Part shown: positions 5,266-8,789 of the stretch, in pieces | Numbering within the stretch: the stretch's first letter is position 1 | Layout of the letters: each line of letters starts with the position of its first letter | Assembly (NCBI GenBank): GCA_948585895.1 | Contig: CAPBNZ010000006.1 | Location: forward strand, 40,763 to 49,551 | Source of the DNA: an uncultured Clostridia bacterium | GTDB taxonomy: Bacteria; Bacillota; Clostridia; TANB77; CAG-508 | DNA length: 8,789 nt | Direction of reading: 5' to 3' | Translations under genes and position numbers: made by a program | The notes under the pieces: generated by a model | What the model was told of the DNA's origin: nothing | Databases searched by the model: none | What the model saw: the letters and a program-made list of their open reading frames with translations, nothing else

Positions 5266-5994
5266 TTATAATATGAATTGCAATCTATTTTTTGTTACTC
5301 TGTATGCTCTATGAGCTAATTTTCTTAGCATATACCTTTTAATAATAATATTGATAGGAGCTTCCCTATAATCAGAAGGATTAGAAAAATAAAAATAAAA
5401 AGGTTTTGTTTCAGTCAATTGCGTTCTACCATATTTTTTGGAGTCTCTTAACTCTTTTGCTTTATTTAGAATTCTTTCTTCATCCCAACCATTAGAAGCT
5501 AAATAACTTTTAATATTATTTCTTTTAATTAGGTAACAATCAGCACTTTCAAAATCATCGCATTTAATATTTCGAAGAATTTCCTTTATTTTAGATAGTT
5601 GTTTCGAAGAATCCGTTAACTGAATCATTTCGTGATAAGATGTTTTTTCAGGCCAAATGAGCATATAAGTATTTGTTTTTAAATCGTCATTATATAACCA
5701 ACCTAAATGAAGATTATCATCTCTTCCAATAAAATCAATTTCAAAAGCAAATGTCTTTCTGCAAACATCGATATAGTGAAGTTGTGCTTTTTCGTCAATT
5801 ATTACAGGATGGTTATTCTCATATTCAATCATAACATCAATTCCTTGAATTTGTTGGGTTTTATCTGTAATTCTTTTAATTTTTTTACACTTTGATTTAA
5901 GTCTATCATATAAATAAGTATCTAAAAATTTTGTCAATTCTTTTTCTGCTGCCATATCTTCTTCTTTTGTTGTCTTATCAATATTGGGTATCAT
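5266..5994 (-). CDS. PD-(D/E)XK nuclease-like hypothetical protein
   Basis: The 242-residue product has no membrane segment and is probably cytosolic. After a lysine-rich helical start (DRLKSKCKKIKRITDK, 30-45) comes QIQGIDVMIEY followed by HPVIIDEKAQLHYI. D53 in GIDV and D67-E68-K69 in IIDEKAQ have the order and spacing of the D...(D/E)xK active site of restriction-endonuclease-fold proteins. The next strands (FAFEIDFI, LHLGWLY, TYMLIWP) also suit that fold. The rest, rich in Lys and Arg, ends with an arginine-rich tail. The open frame extends to 6195, but the start at 5994 is chosen because AGGAAG (6002-6007) sits 7 bases before this ATG. The next in-frame ATG (at 6030) overlaps the -10 box, and the longer version would run antisense into the divergent gene. 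It is transcribed divergently from the STAND gene 103 bp away. No family name is claimed; a nuclease role is inferred from the motif alone. Confidence 0.82.
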   Translation of the reverse strand: MIPNIDKTTKEEDMAAEKELTKFLDTYLYDRLKSKCKKIKRITDKTQQIQGIDVMIEYENNHPVIIDEKAQLHYIDVCRKTFAFEIDFIGRDDNLHLGWLYNDDLKTNTYMLIWPEKTSYHEMIQLTDSSKQLSKIKEILRNIKCDDFESADCYLIKRNNIKSYLASNGWDEERILNKAKELRDSKKYGRTQLTETKPFYFYFSNPSDYREAPINIIIKRYMLRKLAHRAYRVTKNRLQFIL

Positions 5995-6028
5995 AGTATC
6001 ACTTCCTAAATTTATAGTAATTAAATTC

Positions 6029-6057
6029 ATTATATCACATCTTCCAAAATATGACAA
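6029..6057 (-). promoter_or_regulatory. Sigma-A promoter of the 242-aa nuclease-like gene
   Basis: On the minus strand TTGTCA (6057-6052) and TATAAT (6034-6029) are 17 bases apart, matching consensus at 5/6 and 6/6. Its -35 box lies within the divergent promoter of the STAND gene, so the two should interfere or be co-regulated. The leader before the start at 5994 is about 28 bases. Confidence 0.75.
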
Positions 6058-6070
6058 AATATGGTATAGT
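6042..6070 (+). promoter_or_regulatory. Candidate promoter of the DUF4365-STAND gene
   Basis: TTCCAA (6042-6047) and TATAGT (6065-6070) are 17 bases apart, matching consensus at 3/6 and 5/6. This is the weaker of the two divergent promoters, which is common for defence genes kept at low basal level. The leader would be about 20 bases. Confidence 0.5.
6045..6064. repeat. Tandem 10-bp direct repeat in the divergent promoter region
   Basis: CAAAATATGA (6045-6054) is followed immediately by CAAAATATGG (6055-6064), two copies one helical turn apart. They overlap the -35 box of the minus-strand promoter and the spacer of the plus-strand promoter, so a bound regulator would affect both genes. Confidence 0.55.
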
Positions 6071-6097
6071 ATAAAAAAACAGCCTAAAGGAGAAAAT

Positions 6098-8789
6098 ATG
6101 AATGCATCGAAAAAAGAAAGTATAGCAATAACAGCAATTGTAAACGAAGTAAATTTATTTGATAATTTAGAAGAAGAGTTAAAAAAGAGAGACAAGATTC
6201 CAGTATGGGATGGTGACTTATATCTCTATAAAAAAGACAGTACAAAGAAGAAAGATATAGTAGGCAGGATTCCTGTACAAGTAAAAGGAAAAGATGGCAA
6301 AGAAAAGAATTGTAAGGAAAAAAAGAATGCCTATTATGATGTAGAAATCGTAGATATAGAAAATTATAAAAAAGATAAAAAAGGTACAATATTTTTTATA
6401 GTAGAAGTATTTCCAGATAGAAGTACAAAAATATATTATAAAATTTTTGATTTAGAAACGATTGACACTATATTAGCGGTAACACAAAAAGGAAAAAAGA
6501 CGAAAAGAATCGAATTTGAAGAATTAGAAAAGAATCAATTGGTATCAATTTGTATTGAATTCATGGAAAAGCTAAAAATCTATCAAACTATCACACCAAT
6601 ACAAGACATTGTAGTATATGACAAGAAAGCAGTTTGCTATGACTATAATACAAAATATGAATTAGAAGAAATGAAAGAGGCAAACGAGGTTTTTTATGAA
6701 ACAAACGCCTATCGAGAAGCAAAAGAAAAATTAGAAAACCAAAACATTATTATTTTACATGGAGAGCCATGGGTAGGAAAAACAAGTACAGCTAGAAAAT
6801 TAGTAATGGATTATATTAAGCAGGGATACTTATTTTTATATGGGAATGTAGATGACTTAGTAGAAATAAAACATAAAGTAGCAACAGACAGAAAAATAAT
6901 ATGTTTATTAGATGATTTTCTTGGCTCTAATGTACAATACTTAGAAAAAAATGTAGCAGAAAGTACCTTAGATAAAATTCTTACTATTTTTAAAAATAGT
7001 AAGGACAAAAAGCTAATCATGACAACAAGGACATACATATACAATAATAGCAAACAGCTATTTTATAAATTTTATCATGCAACTGAAGTAAAAGATGAAT
7101 ACTTAATTGATATAACAAACTATAATTATTTAGAAAAAGGAAATATCCTATATAATCATCTAAAAAAGAATAATCTTTTAGGAACAGATAAATATATACA
7201 AATAATTGAAGATAAGTTTTATGAAGTTATTATTAATCATGAAAATTTTAATCCAGGTGTCATTAACTTAATATGTGAAAAAATGAGAGATAAACCAATT
7301 AAAGATGTAAAAGATTATATAGAAAAAGCATTAAAAAATCCAGAAACACTTTGGGAAGAAGAATATCAGAAATTAACAGTTTATGAAAAAATAATTTTAA
7401 CAACCATTGTTCTATTTGGCGTAAAAGTTCCAATTGATTATGTGGAAGAGCAATTTATGCAATTCATAAAAAATGAGAAAATCGAATTATTAGATAAGGA
7501 GCTATTTGAAAAGTCATTAGATAGACTAACCATTTCTTTTATTAAAGTAACATTTAACAAATATCAAATCAAGCAGCTTCAAGTAACAAAACATAGCATA
7601 GCTGATTATATTATTACAAAGATTAGAAAAAAGCATATCAATCTTGAACCTTACATTAAAAGTACAAAATACGTGGAATTACTACATTATATTGATATTA
7701 TGATAGAACAAGATGGCGTAATAAAAGAACAGTTAGCAAAAAAGGTAGAAAATGATTTTAATAAAATGAAAAGTTTTTTTTATGATAAAGATAGTATTTT
7801 GTACCATATATTAAAAAAGAAATTAAATCCAAAGCGACAAAAAATATTAAAAAAATATATATTGCAATTCTTTATGGACAATAATATAAGTTTTATATTA
7901 GATATTCTAGAAAATCCAGACGATGTTTTTTATGATTTTACAATACAACAATTTAAAAGTTTTATTATAGATAAAAACGAAGAGGAATTTTTATTTGAAC
8001 TTAGGTATGTATCAGAATGTGAAAGCTATTTTAGAACTTGCTTAAAAATAGTAAATTATCAAAAAAATAGTGAATATATGTTAGCAAATTTTTATGAAAT
8101 TGTAGAAATATTAGTAGGAATTGTTTCAGAAGATATAGAAGACACAATTAGAGATACAATGATGGAATATGTTGCTGAAGACATCATAAAAGGAAAGACA
8201 CAAAAAGAAATAATAGAAAATTTTATTTATGGTGTTATTGATGATGAAATTCCTTCTTTACAAAAGTTATATAGTAAAAAAATGTATCGAGAAATCATTC
8301 ATATATTGTATGAAACATGTGATATTTACATTGATGAGGAAATGTTAAGAAATGCAATTATGCAAATAAAACAACAACCAGAAAATAGAAAAACATATCA
8401 TAAAATGAATAACAAAAGGGAAAATTTAGAACACAGAAAAACCATAAAAGAAAAATTTGAAGAAGGATTTTTTTATGATAACCAAACCCAAGAAGATGAA
8501 ATGCAAATGCTTGCAGATTATGAAGAAGATTTGCCGATAGAAGTCTATAAAAAGTGGTGGTTAAAAAGCTTTATAGGTGATGATGATTATAAACATTATA
8601 TAAGTTTAAAACATTATTGCGAATTTATCCACACAGAAAAAAACACAGATGATTCCTTAAAAGGATTGGCTAAAAATTTTCTTAAATATTATTTATATCA
8701 AAAAAATAATATTTCTAAAGAGGCAGAAAAACTTTTAAGAAAAATAGCATATCAAACTTTAAAAAAAGGTACGTTTTATATACCTGAAA
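6098..8789 (+). CDS. DUF4365-like nuclease - nSTAND3 NTPase fusion, Avs-like antiviral candidate (3'-truncated)
   Basis: The frame is open from the ATG at 6098 (AAAGGAG at 6086-6092) to the window end, 897 codons with no stop. Residues about 1-160 resemble DUF4365-type restriction-endonuclease-fold domains: E17, PVWDGDLYLY with D38, and RIPVQVKGK with Q61-V-K63, followed by FFIVEVF and YYKIFDL strands. A P-loop NTPase follows, with Walker A GEPWVGKTS (222-230, K228), Walker B ICLLDDFLG (D272, D273) and a sensor-like MTTRTYIY (308-315). The LDDFLG and TTRTYI wording is typical of nSTAND3, a STAND NTPase family found in antiphage and other surveillance proteins. From about residue 400 on the protein is Lys/Asn/Ile-rich and appears wholly alpha-helical, fitting a ligand-sensing arm; no repeat type is clear. 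By analogy with Avs proteins, sensing of a phage product would oligomerise the NTPase and activate the nuclease. Domain calls are well supported; the antiviral role is inference. Confidence 0.88.
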   Translation, partial: MNASKKESIAITAIVNEVNLFDNLEEELKKRDKIPVWDGDLYLYKKDSTKKKDIVGRIPVQVKGKDGKEKNCKEKKNAYYDVEIVDIENYKKDKKGTIFFIVEVFPDRSTKIYYKIFDLETIDTILAVTQKGKKTKRIEFEELEKNQLVSICIEFMEKLKIYQTITPIQDIVVYDKKAVCYDYNTKYELEEMKEANEVFYETNAYREAKEKLENQNIIILHGEPWVGKTSTARKLVMDYIKQGYLFLYGNVDDLVEIKHKVATDRKIICLLDDFLGSNVQYLEKNVAESTLDKILTIFKNSKDKKLIMTTRTYIYNNSKQLFYKFYHATEVKDEYLIDITNYNYLEKGNILYNHLKKNNLLGTDKYIQIIEDKFYEVIINHENFNPGVINLICEKMRDKPIKDVKDYIEKALKNPETLWEEEYQKLTVYEKIILTTIVLFGVKVPIDYVEEQFMQFIKNEKIELLDKELFEKSLDRLTISFIKVTFNKYQIKQLQVTKHSIADYIITKIRKKHINLEPYIKSTKYVELLHYIDIMIEQDGVIKEQLAKKVENDFNKMKSFFYDKDSILYHILKKKLNPKRQKILKKYILQFFMDNNISFILDILENPDDVFYDFTIQQFKSFIIDKNEEEFLFELRYVSECESYFRTCLKIVNYQKNSEYMLANFYEIVEILVGIVSEDIEDTIRDTMMEYVAEDIIKGKTQKEIIENFIYGVIDDEIPSLQKLYSKKMYREIIHILYETCDIYIDEEMLRNAIMQIKQQPENRKTYHKMNNKRENLEHRKTIKEKFEEGFFYDNQTQEDEMQMLADYEEDLPIEVYKKWWLKSFIGDDDYKHYISLKHYCEFIHTEKNTDDSLKGLAKNFLKYYLYQKNNISKEAEKLLRKIAYQTLKKGTFYIPE

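Noticed and set aside
5707..5895. Plus-strand 62-codon open frame
   Set aside because: Antisense inside the 242-aa gene, over its nuclease-motif region, with no ribosome site.
5995..6195. N-terminal extension of the 242-aa gene to a 309-aa protein
   Set aside because: The extra 67 residues run through the minus-strand -10 box and antisense to the start of the STAND gene, while a good Shine-Dalgarno and promoter point to the ATG at 5994.
6084..7053. Minus-strand open frames of 101 and 80 codons, at 6084-6389 and 6811-7053
   Set aside because: Both are antisense shadows of the STAND gene with low-complexity hydrophobic translations.
1..8789. CRISPR arrays, rRNA, tRNA or insertion sequences
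   Set aside because: No regularly spaced repeats, no tRNA-like cloverleaf, no rRNA sequence and no transposase frame or terminal inverted repeats were seen on either strand.

Overview
The window is strongly AT-rich DNA. A full-length Spo0A places it in the endospore-forming Firmicutes, most likely an anaerobic low-GC Clostridia lineage; genus cannot be read from the sequence. Housekeeping genes fill the first half. The second half is accessory-looking, and its centrepiece is an incomplete gene resembling an antiviral STAND (Avs-like) NTPase.

Layout. Bases 1-198 are the 3' end of a cell-surface repeat protein with a C-terminal membrane anchor, followed by a terminator. A promoter at 342-370 drives a PLP-dependent methionine gamma-lyase/aluminium-resistance family gene (410-1645). 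It is probably co-transcribed with a BaiN/HI0933-family flavoprotein gene (1692-2961) that carries a one-base insertion inside its FAD-binding GxGxxG motif. Then come a YigZ/IMPACT-family gene (3052-3681) and the sporulation master regulator spo0A (3801-4619), which has a good sigma-A promoter containing a 0A-box-like sequence.

A minus-strand block converges on spo0A across several terminator-like hairpins. It holds an unrecognised 145-aa protein (4736-5173) and a 242-aa PD-(D/E)XK-nuclease-like protein (5266-5994). The 145-aa gene has a near-consensus promoter, a perfect Shine-Dalgarno, a large dyad centred on its -10 box, and a coding sequence unusually dense in stem-loops. The 242-aa gene is divergent from a large plus-strand gene that starts at 6098 and runs off the window end (at least 897 codons). 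That gene encodes a DUF4365-like nuclease domain, an nSTAND3-type P-loop NTPase and a long helical C-terminal region.

How the parts may work together. The two divergent genes share a 103-bp promoter region in which the two promoters overlap around a tandem 10-bp repeat. Both products carry restriction-endonuclease-like signatures. The architecture nuclease - STAND NTPase - helical sensor is that of known antiphage NTPases, so the simplest inference is a defence locus inserted next to spo0A. Whether the 242-aa and 145-aa proteins belong to that system is not shown by the sequence.
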